Below, piece by piece: positions 1-8,791 of a stretch of 64,000 nt of DNA; within the stretch, counting starts at the first letter, position 1; every line of letters begins with the position of its first letter. Location: contig CBDCOR010000012.1 of NCBI GenBank assembly GCA_965219855.1, forward strand, positions 992,001-1,056,000. The letters are read 5' to 3'. Origin of the DNA: CAUZIZ01 sp965219855. GTDB lineage: Bacteria; Acidobacteriota; UBA6911; RPQK01; JAJDTT01. The notes beneath the pieces are model-generated. The model worked only from the letters and a program-made list of their open reading frames with translations. It was not told the origin of the DNA and did no database searches. The position numbers and the translations under genes are program-made.

Positions 1-63
1 TGATGTAACCTATTGTTAAGATTGGGGTAATGCTACAAATCAGCTGCGTCGGTACTGGGTACA

Positions 64-1786
64 TTATAGACGAACGCCGAGGAGATCCAGGGCTCGCTGC
101 TGAAGCGATGTGGGACGGGTGATTTTGTCGAAGGCTGCTGAGCCGGGCAACTGCGGCTGAATCCGGTTTTTGGAGATCGTGGCCAAATCGCTGAGCAAGG
201 TCTGAAAGCTGTGCACGGGCCCACCCTCAACGGTGCGCTTGCGGTGAGCCTTGCGGAGGGCCTGAGGAGAGCGCTGAGAGGGTGCCACCACCGAATCGCG
301 AAGCTGCCTCCCCGCCTCGGGATCCTCGTCGTCGAACAGGATCGGAGCTAACTTCTGTCGCATGTGCCACTCGACGTAGTAGGCAAGCATGCACAGAAAG
401 ACGTGAGCGCGGACCCGATCCTCCAGATGGTGGTAAATGGGTCGGACCTTCAGATCGACACTCTTACAGCTGCGGAAGGCCCGTTCGGCGACGGACAACC
501 CCTTGTAGGCAGCCACCGTTTGTTCGGCATCCATTTGCTCGCGGGCCAGGTTGGTGCGAATCACATAGATCCCGTCCAGTGCCGCCTCCTGCTCGATGCG
601 CTCCTGCCGGCGCTGGTAGGAGAAGGACTCCTCGCCGATCTCCAGGACAAAATGCTTGCCCACTTTGTAGCGGTTGAGGACTTTGCCCACCCGCAGGGCA
701 ATCCGATCCTTGCCCTTGAAGCGACGCTTCGGACGTTGCGTTGCCTGGACAATCTTCTCCAACTCCAGCTCGGTCGCCTGGAGCAGTTGCTGGCGATTGC
801 GGGCCCGTTCCTCCGCTAAGAGGGGATTACGGCAGACAATGAGCCGTTCCCCGGGGTAGTCCGGGCTCTGGATCTCGGCCAGGTCGCGTTGATCAAACAG
901 GGACAGCTGCAGCGGACCGGATTGAAACAGTTTGCGGATCTGAGGGCCTCGCAGGGCCGTGATCCAGCCCATGCCGGGCAGCGGCTTGAGCTCCTCCCGA
1001 ATGCGGGCTTCCGTCAGCATTCCTCGATCGGCGACCACCACCACCGAGCGCAACCCGAAGCGTTGGCGCAGTTTTTGGATTTGGCTGGTCACTGTTGTGG
1101 GGTCCGCTCGGTTGCCTTCGAAGACCTCGACCGCGACGGGGCAGCCTTTCGCACAGCAGGCCGAAGACGATCTGCAGCGTACCCCCTTTGCCGTCTCGGG
1201 AATACCCCCGCTGGGCCAACGGGCAACTCCTCCCTTCGAAGTAGGTCGAGGTGACGTCGTAGATCACGAGGCAACCGTCCTGCAGGCGCTGAGCCGCCAG
1301 CTGGTTTTCAATCTTTGGTTGTCGAACGAGCAGCCAGTCCAAGGCGCCGTACAGATCATCGGCCGTCGCGGCCTCCACCTGTAAGAGCTCGCCCAAGCTG
1401 CTGGACAGGGTCTGGGGATCCCATCCGCGTGCGGTGGCCAGCTTGGAGCGGGGCTCCAGGATGCGCGCCACGATCAGGGCCACTACCAGGCGGCGCTGCA
1501 GGCTGTTGCGAGTGGCCAGTAAGCGCTCCAAACCGAGGCGGCGCAGGGTACCCAAGACGGCCGCCACATGACCATGGGGGCGAGTGCGCTGGACCTGGAA
1601 GGCTTGGCTCAAGTCGGAGATGACGGAGCCTCCCTTCAAGAGGCTGCGCAGGCCTTCGACGATCTCCGCGGGCCACTTGCTGAGGTTAGCCAGAGTGCGC
1701 TTGCGCACCTTGCCGGCTTGCCGGTAGGACTCGCGCAGGAGAATGGCCGGGGGCGAGTTGCGGTTGGGAACGGATTCGATGTACAT
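64..1786 (-). pseudogene. IS1634 family transposase, frameshifted by a 5-bp deletion
   Basis: This would encode a DDE transposase of about 570 residues starting MYIESVPNRN. The DVTSTYFEG segment and the VVVADRG segment carry the first two acidic catalytic positions. The C-terminal part, with AFRSCKSVDLKVRPIYHHLEDR, should carry the last acidic residue. Compared with copy 2, five bases (CCGTC on the coding strand) are missing near 1147, which splits the frame into an N-terminal part (893-1786) and a C-terminal part (64-1092). No full-length protein can be made without frameshifting. Copy 3 at 34739 carries the same deletion. The start ATG at 1786 is shared by all three copies. Confidence 0.85.
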
Positions 1787-1927
1787 GGGCACTATAATAT
1801 CACATACTACCGACAATAAAGGACACTAAAGCAACTATTACATGGGTACAAATTGTCGAACACAAAAAGACCCTTACCTGATGATCCACAATGGCTTACA
1901 GGTTGTTTTTCAGCTAGTTTTCAGGGT

Positions 1928-3243
1928 CAGTAGTGTCCCAACGTTTGGGCTTCTAATCTCTGTAAAGTATTAATGAGTAATATGTTAGAGAAGATAATGG
2001 GTGTTTCCGACTTGAAAGTGAGTGTACGCTCACGCCCTTCAGTTCATAAGGAGGGCGAGCATGTACACGGGCACGACGATTTTTTCTCAGGTGATGCGGC
2101 ATCTTCCCTGGCATCATTTTCATCGCATTGTTCAGCACTACGGAGGCGACTACAAGGTCAAGTCGTTCCGCTGTGCCGACCATTACCGGGTCATGGCCTT
2201 TGCACAGTTGACCTATCGCGAGAGCTTGCGCGATATCGAAGCCTGCCTACGGGCCATGAGATCCAAGCTCTTCCACATGGGCATTCGCTCCACGGTCTCC
2301 CGCAACAATCTGTCCAATGCCAACGAGAGGCGCGACTGGCGCATCTATGCCGAGTTTGCCCAAGTGCTTATCGCCGAAGCGCGCCGCCTGTACACCGACG
2401 AGGACCTGGGAGTCGACCTGAACGCGACCGTCTATGCCTTGGACTCCACGACCATCGACCTGTGCCTCTCGGTCTTCCCCTGGGCGCGCTTCCGCCGTAC
2501 CAAGGGGGCGATCAAACTGCATACCTTGCTCAACCTGCACGGCGCCATTCCCGAGTTCGTTCTGATCTCGGACGGAAAACTGCACGATGTCCACGCCTTG
2601 GACCACCTGATTCCTTGTCCCGGTGCCTACTACATCATGGATCGCGGATACCTGGATTTCGGGCGCCTGTACCGACTCCATTCTGCCCGGTCGTTATTCG
2701 TGACCCGCGCCAAGGCCAACTTCAAGTTCCGCCGCCGCTACTCCCACCCGGTGGACAGAACGACGGGACTGATCTGCGACCAAACTGTCCTGCTGAGCAC
2801 CTTCTATCCGGCCAAGGCCTACCCCGAACCTTTGCGTCGCATCAAGTTCTTCGACGTCACCACCGACCTGCGGCTAGTATTCCTCACCAACGACTTTGCT
2901 TCTCCCGCTCTGACTATTGCCCGGCTCTACAAGCTCCGCTGGCAGATCGAACTGTTCTTCAAATGGATCAAACAGCATCTCCGCATCAAGGCCTTTTACG
3001 GCACCAGTCCCAATGCCGTGAAAACACAAATCTGGATCGCCCTCAGTACCTACCTGCTCATCGCCATCATCCGCAAGCGCCTCTATCTCGAGTTGCCGCT
3101 CTACACAATTCTCCAGGTCCTGAGTGTCTCGCTCTTCGAGAAAACCCCAATTTTACAGGCCTTTCAGGACATGCATTACATTACTCAGAATAGTGACATT
3201 CATAAACAGTTGATGTTATTCGACTAACGCTGGGACGCTACTG
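1928..3243 (+). mobile_element. IS4-type insertion sequence nested in the end of IS1634 copy 1
   Basis: The element is 1316 bp with 16-bp imperfect terminal inverted repeats: CAGTAGTGTCCCAACG on the left and, inverted, CAGTAGCGTCCCAGCG on the right (14 of 16 identical). It is flanked by a perfect 9-bp duplication TTTCAGGGT at 1919-1927 and 3244-3252. The uninterrupted target is visible in IS1634 copy 2 near 18315. One complete transposase gene fills most of it, so this is probably a recent and possibly active copy. Confidence 0.93.
2061..3227 (+). CDS. IS4 family transposase (complete)
   Basis: This is a DDE transposase of 388 residues that should cut and join the ends of the surrounding IS. 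The catalytic positions are visible as YALDSTTIDL (first Asp) and IMDRGYLDF (second Asp). The third is the YKLRWQIELFFKWIKQHL segment, which fits the IS4 signature Y-x2-R-x3-E-x6-K. The start at 2061 is chosen because AAGGAGGG lies at good spacing just upstream. An upstream in-frame start at 2022 has no such site. The frame is open to its stop 16 bases before the right terminal repeat, and no damage is seen. Confidence 0.93.
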   Translation: MYTGTTIFSQVMRHLPWHHFHRIVQHYGGDYKVKSFRCADHYRVMAFAQLTYRESLRDIEACLRAMRSKLFHMGIRSTVSRNNLSNANERRDWRIYAEFAQVLIAEARRLYTDEDLGVDLNATVYALDSTTIDLCLSVFPWARFRRTKGAIKLHTLLNLHGAIPEFVLISDGKLHDVHALDHLIPCPGAYYIMDRGYLDFGRLYRLHSARSLFVTRAKANFKFRRRYSHPVDRTTGLICDQTVLLSTFYPAKAYPEPLRRIKFFDVTTDLRLVFLTNDFASPALTIARLYKLRWQIELFFKWIKQHLRIKAFYGTSPNAVKTQIWIALSTYLLIAIIRKRLYLELPLYTILQVLSVSLFEKTPILQAFQDMHYITQNSDIHKQLMLFD

Positions 3244-3260
3244 TTTCAGGGTAACTTCGG

Positions 3261-3588
3261 ATTAGGCAGCCTCGCCTCCTTCAAAGGAAGGAGTCCGGAC
3301 TGTAGATGATGCGTTGGACGAACGTGGTGCAGAAAACATCAACCGCCCATTGCCTGGGGCACACAGGAGTGCCGCAGAGGCTCTCATAAAGGCAATGGGC
3401 TCCTCGACCTTTTCCCAGGCGGCGCTGGGCCTTGCCGAGGACACCACCTTCGCCCGCTGATGCGCGTATAGATGGATGGGGGAGACCGACGTCACCGACG
3501 TCAACCCGCTGGTCATAACTAAAAACTAGAGTCCCCAGACTCGACGAATCCAATGGCCTACGAACAACTTCTTATCGCGCCTGGCCGG
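3261..3588. other. Short region without a recognisable intact gene
   Basis: This stretch lies between the IS1634 end and the truncated symporter. One plus-strand frame reads as a protein-like tail from about 3269 to a TGA at 3458-3460 (it contains DDALDERGAENINRP and QAALGLAEDTTFAR). It may be the 3' remnant of a gene cut by the IS, but I do not recognise the family. Confidence 0.3.
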
Positions 3589-4119
3589 CTACGCGGCCAG
3601 CTGCTTAATCGGCTCTCCGAGCCGATCTAGGTGAAGTGCGCCCTTGACAACGGCCATGTTCTTATAGACGCATTTCTCATCGCTTGTCGTAGCGCCTAGA
3701 GCTCGTGCCGCAGCAATGCCTACCCCACTCTGGACCAGGGACAGCACCGATGAAACCAGCAAAAACAGGGGTACCTGCCAACCACCCCGCTTCGCAATCA
3801 GCCAGCTTGCATTCAGACCGATACAGGTAAAGAAAGCCACCAGGAAAGGTCGATTCACAGGGACCGACTCACGGAGTTCCCATTCCTCCTGCACTGTGAC
3901 CATCCATCCCCACCAGCGATCGCCAACCAGGGTTTCTAAGGTAACCGTGACAATGCCGCTTCCGTTCACGGCCAGCAGAAGCAGCGAGATCAGCAACCCC
4001 CCGACCACCGGAGCTGGGATGTTGAACCGGACCAGGAAGGGAACCCGGCGCACCAGCCCCTGTCCTAACAACAGAACCGGAACCGAGAGCGCCAAGACCA
4101 ACCAGGGATTGATTTGCAT
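3589..4119 (-). pseudogene. Sodium/glutamate symporter (GltS-like), N-terminal fragment fused to repeat DNA
   Basis: The first about 150 residues match the GltS family pattern. They show a hydrophobic start (MQINPWLVLALSVPVLLLGQ), a conserved segment FLVRFNIPAPVVGGLL, and further membrane segments around FLVAFFTCIGLNASWL and LFLLVSSVLSLVQSGVGIAAA. A full GltS has about 400 residues, whereas this frame stops at 176. The last part (after RALG) is translated from one end of the foldback element described at 47029 (GCATTTCTCATCGCTTGTCGTAGCG at 3669-3693 on the plus strand), so the native C-terminal half is gone. A perfect 8-bp hairpin (ATCGGCTC/GAGCCGAT) sits at 3608-3626. Transport function is unlikely to remain. 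Confidence 0.7.
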
Positions 4120-4272
4120 GGAATCTACGAATATCTCCCAGACTCTGAGTGCAGACGTTCCCTTAGCACTTCTGATTCGAGAACAAGGGCGCTATGATAC
4201 TCAACATTATTGGACCTTCAATGGCTCAAGAAAATTTCAGAAGCCCTGGCCCGCTGCCAGAGAGGTGAACCT

Positions 4273-7107
4273 ATGCACTACCACATCCCCTTTAAAGTAC
4301 TTCCCACATTGACAAAACTTCTATTCGTCCTATTCTGCTCAAGCTCCGTAGCTAGCGCCGAGTCAAAGACCTGGACGACCTCAACCTTCCTGGACCTGGT
4401 CGACGGAAGCTTTAGCGATGGAGGCGCCAACACCTACGTCACCGCCGCCGGCGAGGTGGTACTGATCAATCGTAGGGACATCAACCGCGACGGCAACATC
4501 GACATCGTGTTTCCCAACGATCACGATCCCAACGAAAAAGAAGACCTGTTGATCTACTGGGGCGGAGATCGCTTTGCCTCCCAGGATCGCATGCAACTCC
4601 CCACCGATGGCGGCAGCGACGGGCTAGTGGCCGATCTGAACCAGGACGGCTTCTCCGATCTGATCGTCGCCAACAATTTCAATGGCACCAAAACCGACCT
4701 GAACTCCTACATCTACTGGGGCGGCAAGGACGGACCGGACGCTTTGAAACGGAGCGAACTTCCTACTTACGGAGCTCGAGCCGCGGCAGTTGAGGATCTG
4801 AACCAGGACGGGCATCCGGACATCGTGTTCGCCAACAGTGGACTCGGCTACCACGTCACGGTGGATCGCGACAATCGCTCCTTCATCTACTGGGGTTCCT
4901 CTAACGGGTATTCGGCAGACCGTCGTCTTGTGATCAAGACCATCAATTGCCGCGATGTGACGATCGCCGACTTGAACGGGGACCGTTATCCCGACCTGGT
5001 CTTCGCCAACGAGGGCAATAGCGACGAAGAAGGCGGGGCCCTGATCTATTGGGGAACAACCGATGGAGCCTATAACCAAAAACCCAGTACCCACCTGCCG
5101 GGCGAACGCAGCTCGGCCGTCGCCGTGGCGGATCTGAACCAGGACGGCTTTCCAGAAATTGCCCTGGCAAATTCCTACCGCCTGAAGACGCGCGAGATGG
5201 GGATGTACAACATCGTCGACACAGTCTCGGTAAACTCCTACGTCTACTGGGGCTCCAAAAATGGCTATTCGGTGGAATCGAGGACCTCTCTGCCCACCGT
5301 GGGTGCCTCCGACGTGAAGACAGCCGATCTAAACCAGGACAAGCACCTGGACGTGGTCTTCGCCAACCAATCAGGCAACGTTTCCTATATCTACTGGGGC
5401 AGCTCCACCGGATTCCGGCCCTACAGGCGAACCTCGCTGCCGACCCACCATCCGACCCGCTGCACCATAGAGGATCTCGACCAGGACAGCTATCTGGATC
5501 TGGTCTTTGCCCAGCGGGAGGCTGAGCCGTACCAGAGGCCACAGGCGTATATCTACTGGGGAGGAGAGGACGGCTTCAGTGCCGACTCGCGATCAAAGTT
5601 GCCCACTTCGGAGGCAACCGGGGTGCAGACGGGAGACCTCAACGGAGACGGTGAAATCGACCTTATCTTTATCAACGCCGCTGACACCAACCGACCCAAC
5701 CCCACCTACATTTATTGGGGTGACGATAACGGAGGGTTCGATGCAGGACGGCGGAAGGTCCTACCCAGCGGCGGTGGCTTTTGCTCTACCACCGACATCG
5801 ATCACGACGGTGACGTAGACCTGCTCTTTGCCTCGATCGGCGATACGGAGAATGGTCCAGGAATCTATTGGGCAGAACGCCGAAGGTATTCCTCCCGCAA
5901 CCGCACCATGCTATCGGGTCGGGCTTCGTTCTCCTCCCGGGTTGCGGATTTCAACCGGGACGGGTACCTGGATATCTCTCTCACCCAGTGGGCACCCGGG
6001 GAAGAGGCGACAGATCTCTACTGGGGCGGTCCTGCCGGGTTCTCCAGCAGTAACAGGTTCGTCTTCCCAATCGGCAGCATTCGTGGCCACGTCATCGGCG
6101 ACCTCAACCGTGACGATTGGCTGGACATCATTTTCAGCACTACCAACAACCGGATTGTTATCTATTGGAACAGTCCCTTGGGATTCGACAAAGACCGCAA
6201 GATCGCACTTCCTGGCAGAGTCTCTGCTTCGGTAGAGGTGGCGGATCTCAATCGGGACGGCTTTCTGGAAGTCATCGTACCCAACCTCTACGACGCCGAC
6301 CCCTCCCCCGACAAGCCCCAGTCCTTTGGCGGTTCCCCAGAAGGGGATACCTTCATCTATTGGGGCGGAAGCGGCGGTTATGACGTCACCCGCCGGATCA
6401 TTCTACCTTCCGTGGGAAACTCCGACGTAGCGGTGGCGGACCTGAACGGCAATGGCCTGCTCGACATGGTCCTCACCAGCTACCACGCCGGCTACACCCG
6501 CAGCCATCCATCGACGATCTACTGGAACAGCAACAACGGCTTCAATGCCTCCCGCGCGACCCAGCTGCCGACCAACTCGGCCTCGGGTGTCCACATCAAT
6601 GACTTCGATCGCAACGGCCACGCCGATATTCTCTTCGCCAATCATTCCAAGGAGGGAAACCATCGCAACGACTCCTTCATTTACTGGGGAAGCAAAACCG
6701 GATTCTCGACCGAGCGAAGAACCCTCCTACCAGGCCTGGGCCCCCACCATCTGACCTCCGACGCCGGTCACGTCTACGATCGGGGAAATCGCTACGACTA
6801 CGTCTCCCCGCCCTTCGATGCGGGTTCGAAAGTCCGCCCGGAGAGCATCAGCTGGGAAGGAAGCACACCGTTCGAGACAGGGCTGGAGTTTCAGGTCCGC
6901 GGTGCGGATACCAGAGACGCCCTGGCGTCGGCTTCGTGGAATGGCCCCAAGGGACCCGAAAGCTACTACATCGAGTCCGGTACCAGCCTGGCGTCAGGGA
7001 CGTCCGGGGCCCGCTGGATGCAGTACAAGGCATCGCTCGTCAGTCCAGGCTCGGCCAGTTCACCGGTTCTACGGTCGGTGTCGATTCGTTACCAGTCTGT
7101 CGAGTAG
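4273..7107 (+). CDS. Secreted FG-GAP/VCBS repeat protein
   Basis: The protein has about 944 residues with an N-terminal signal peptide (hydrophobic LLFVLFCSSSVASA followed by ES). I count fourteen FG-GAP type calcium-binding motifs of the form D-x-[ND]-x-[DN]-x-x-x-[DE], such as DLNQDGFSD, DLNGDGEID and DFDRNGHAD. Most are followed by a YIYWG strand, giving repeats of about 55-60 residues over residues 60-830, probably two stacked seven-bladed beta-propellers. The C-terminal about 100 residues are a separate beta-rich region. The start at 4273 is chosen because it directly precedes the signal peptide and has AGAGGTG upstream. An in-frame ATG at 4210 would add 21 residues before it. Such proteins act outside the cytoplasm in binding or adhesion; the ligand is unknown. 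The gene is divergent from the GltS fragment and looks intact. Confidence 0.88.
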   Translation: MHYHIPFKVLPTLTKLLFVLFCSSSVASAESKTWTTSTFLDLVDGSFSDGGANTYVTAAGEVVLINRRDINRDGNIDIVFPNDHDPNEKEDLLIYWGGDRFASQDRMQLPTDGGSDGLVADLNQDGFSDLIVANNFNGTKTDLNSYIYWGGKDGPDALKRSELPTYGARAAAVEDLNQDGHPDIVFANSGLGYHVTVDRDNRSFIYWGSSNGYSADRRLVIKTINCRDVTIADLNGDRYPDLVFANEGNSDEEGGALIYWGTTDGAYNQKPSTHLPGERSSAVAVADLNQDGFPEIALANSYRLKTREMGMYNIVDTVSVNSYVYWGSKNGYSVESRTSLPTVGASDVKTADLNQDKHLDVVFANQSGNVSYIYWGSSTGFRPYRRTSLPTHHPTRCTIEDLDQDSYLDLVFAQREAEPYQRPQAYIYWGGEDGFSADSRSKLPTSEATGVQTGDLNGDGEIDLIFINAADTNRPNPTYIYWGDDNGGFDAGRRKVLPSGGGFCSTTDIDHDGDVDLLFASIGDTENGPGIYWAERRRYSSRNRTMLSGRASFSSRVADFNRDGYLDISLTQWAPGEEATDLYWGGPAGFSSSNRFVFPIGSIRGHVIGDLNRDDWLDIIFSTTNNRIVIYWNSPLGFDKDRKIALPGRVSASVEVADLNRDGFLEVIVPNLYDADPSPDKPQSFGGSPEGDTFIYWGGSGGYDVTRRIILPSVGNSDVAVADLNGNGLLDMVLTSYHAGYTRSHPSTIYWNSNNGFNASRATQLPTNSASGVHINDFDRNGHADILFANHSKEGNHRNDSFIYWGSKTGFSTERRTLLPGLGPHHLTSDAGHVYDRGNRYDYVSPPFDAGSKVRPESISWEGSTPFETGLEFQVRGADTRDALASASWNGPKGPESYYIESGTSLASGTSGARWMQYKASLVSPGSASSPVLRSVSIRYQSVE

Positions 7108-7532
7108 TTGGCGTCATTTCGAGGACCTGACCGGCCGCCGCTCAATACCGACCACGACCGGCTGCTCCCGGTTGCGGATGAACGCTCGAATCTTTTCCGG
7201 CTCTTGTCGGCTAGCCCCTCCGAGAGACTGGATGTGCACTACAAGATACGAGGAGTCCTCCTGAGGTATTGGGATCGACCTAGCTTCAACCAATCGCTGA
7301 TCGGTCACCGGATTCATCCGTCCGTCCTGATTGTTGTAACTGAACCAGACATACTCATACCCTGATACCGGAGGCACTCCGGCCTCGGAGTTCAGATCAG
7401 CAAACTCCAATCTGAATTCACCAGGAGTCACTTTCACCTGGAACCGGTCGAGAGGATAGATCTGGGCTAGATAGTGTCGGGGGCCACTTCAAAAGCGGCC
7501 AGGCGGGGCCGGGTCAAAACCGGCCAGTGATT

Positions 7533-8017
7533 CAGTAGTTATATCCTCCGGTTCGAGTCATTTCAATCCCTTGTGAAGCCCTCCCCGCGAAGCGGGGGGA
7601 GGAGGCTTTGTTGTGTGTTCAGCCGTAGAAGCGGTGGGAACTGTGGGAAACTCCGTCCGGAGGAGTTTTCCAAGCGCTGTGGGAACGGTGGAAAAACTCG
7701 CCTCCTGGAGTCGTCTTCGCGAGGCAGCCGTTTTCCCACGGTTTCCATAGCGCGGCAGTTTCCACGGCTTTCCGGGGGTGTTGGGGGAAACTCGAGAAGC
7801 CTGGCTTCCATGGTCTCTGCTTGGTTTCAACGACACGGCTTCTTCCTGGCTTCCTTTTTTCAAAAAACATTCGCTCAGAGGCCCCTCAAGCAATGAGCTC
7901 TGCCCCACCCTGTCCTGACCCCTCCCTCGGAGCGGGCAATCTACGAAGCCTGGGGCTGAGTCCCAGGGTCTGCGAGTAGGGGACAAGCCCGCACTCACAG
8001 CACTCGCCTCGCAGGTG
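7533..8017. other. Non-coding tail of IS21-type element D, rich in GTGGGAA/TTTCCCAC motifs
   Basis: About 480 bases lie between the left terminal repeats and the istB stop. No convincing gene is present. The segment 7630-7800 repeats short motifs such as GTGGGAAC, GTGGAAAA and TTTCCCACGG in both orientations, giving scope for local RNA or DNA hairpins. The role is unknown. Confidence 0.5.
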
Positions 8018-8791
8018 TCATTTCTCTTTCCCTCGCTTCGGGGTGGATTTCTCTCGTTGCTGTCGCTCGTAGAGGCGATAGCTCTTGCCCCGAATGAAGG
8101 TGACTTCCGAAGTGTGCAGGAAGCGGTCCAGCAGCGCCGAGGTGGCCGCCGTATCTCCTCCCAGCATCGCGCCCCAGTCCTCCAGGGGTCGATTCGAACT
8201 GAGGATCGTCGAGGTCTTCTGGTATCGGCGGTGCAGGATCTCCAACAGATCTTCTGCCGCCGACTCCGGCACTCTGCGGAGTCCCAGATCCTCGAGGATC
8301 AGCAGCGGGATCCGGGTCATCTCCGTAATGTAAGATCGGCGTCTGCCGGTGGCCGTGGCTTCGGCGATGTCTTCCAGCAGATCGAAAGCCGACTTGTACT
8401 GCACCCGGTGACCGGCTTCGACCGCCTTGATCCCGACGGTGATGATCAGATGGCTCTTGCCGACTCCGGTCTGACCGATGACCAACCAGCCGCGGCGCTG
8501 TTGGATGAATCGGCCGGTAGCCAGATCGAAGATCTGCTGCCGGTTGATGGAGGGGTTAAAGGAGAAGTTAAAGTCCTCCAAGTGCTTTTGTTCCGGAAAC
8601 TGGGCCTGGCGCAAACGTCGCTCCAACAGCCGGTCCCGACGGCGGGTCAGCTCGTCATCAATCAGCAGCTCAAAGAACTCCTGATGGCTGAGCCTTCCCT
8701 GGACGGCTTGTTGCAGGCGAACGTCAAAGACCTGAGCCAGGCCCGAGAGCCGGAGGTGACGAAGTTTTCGTTCCAGTTCTGATGAGATCAT
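8018..8791 (-). CDS. istB: IS21 helper ATPase IstB (element D)
   Basis: This AAA+ ATPase of 257 residues assists the transposase IstA in target selection and strand transfer. Walker A is GQTGVGKSHL (around residues 104-113) and Walker B is LLILEDLG (around 163-170). The STILSSNRPLEDW segment is the usual sensor-1 region. It starts inside the end of istA (ATGA overlap at 8788-8791), which implies translational coupling. The length is normal for the family and no damage is seen. Confidence 0.93.
   Translation of the reverse strand: MISSELERKLRHLRLSGLAQVFDVRLQQAVQGRLSHQEFFELLIDDELTRRRDRLLERRLRQAQFPEQKHLEDFNFSFNPSINRQQIFDLATGRFIQQRRGWLVIGQTGVGKSHLIITVGIKAVEAGHRVQYKSAFDLLEDIAEATATGRRRSYITEMTRIPLLILEDLGLRRVPESAAEDLLEILHRRYQKTSTILSSNRPLEDWGAMLGGDTAATSALLDRFLHTSEVTFIRGKSYRLYERQQREKSTPKRGKEK

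Larger units (their letters stand above)
1..3260 (-). mobile_element. IS1634-type insertion sequence, copy 1, interrupted by an IS4-type element
   Basis: The element holds one long transposase reading frame on the minus strand. Its right end carries the sequence TTTCAGGGTAACTTCGG, which also closes copy 2 (to 18331) and, inverted, opens copy 3 (34590). The terminal 17 bases are split by an IS4-type insertion at 1928-3243, so the last bases of the element (3244-3260) lie beyond it. The left end is not recognisable and probably lies at or before the window start. The family assignment rests on the transposase and on the TIR starting CCGAAGTTACCCTG. Confidence 0.85.

Noticed and set aside
2022..2060. 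Upstream start for the IS4 transposase
   Set aside because: The frame is open to 2022, but the strong AAGGAGGG site lies before the ATG at 2061.
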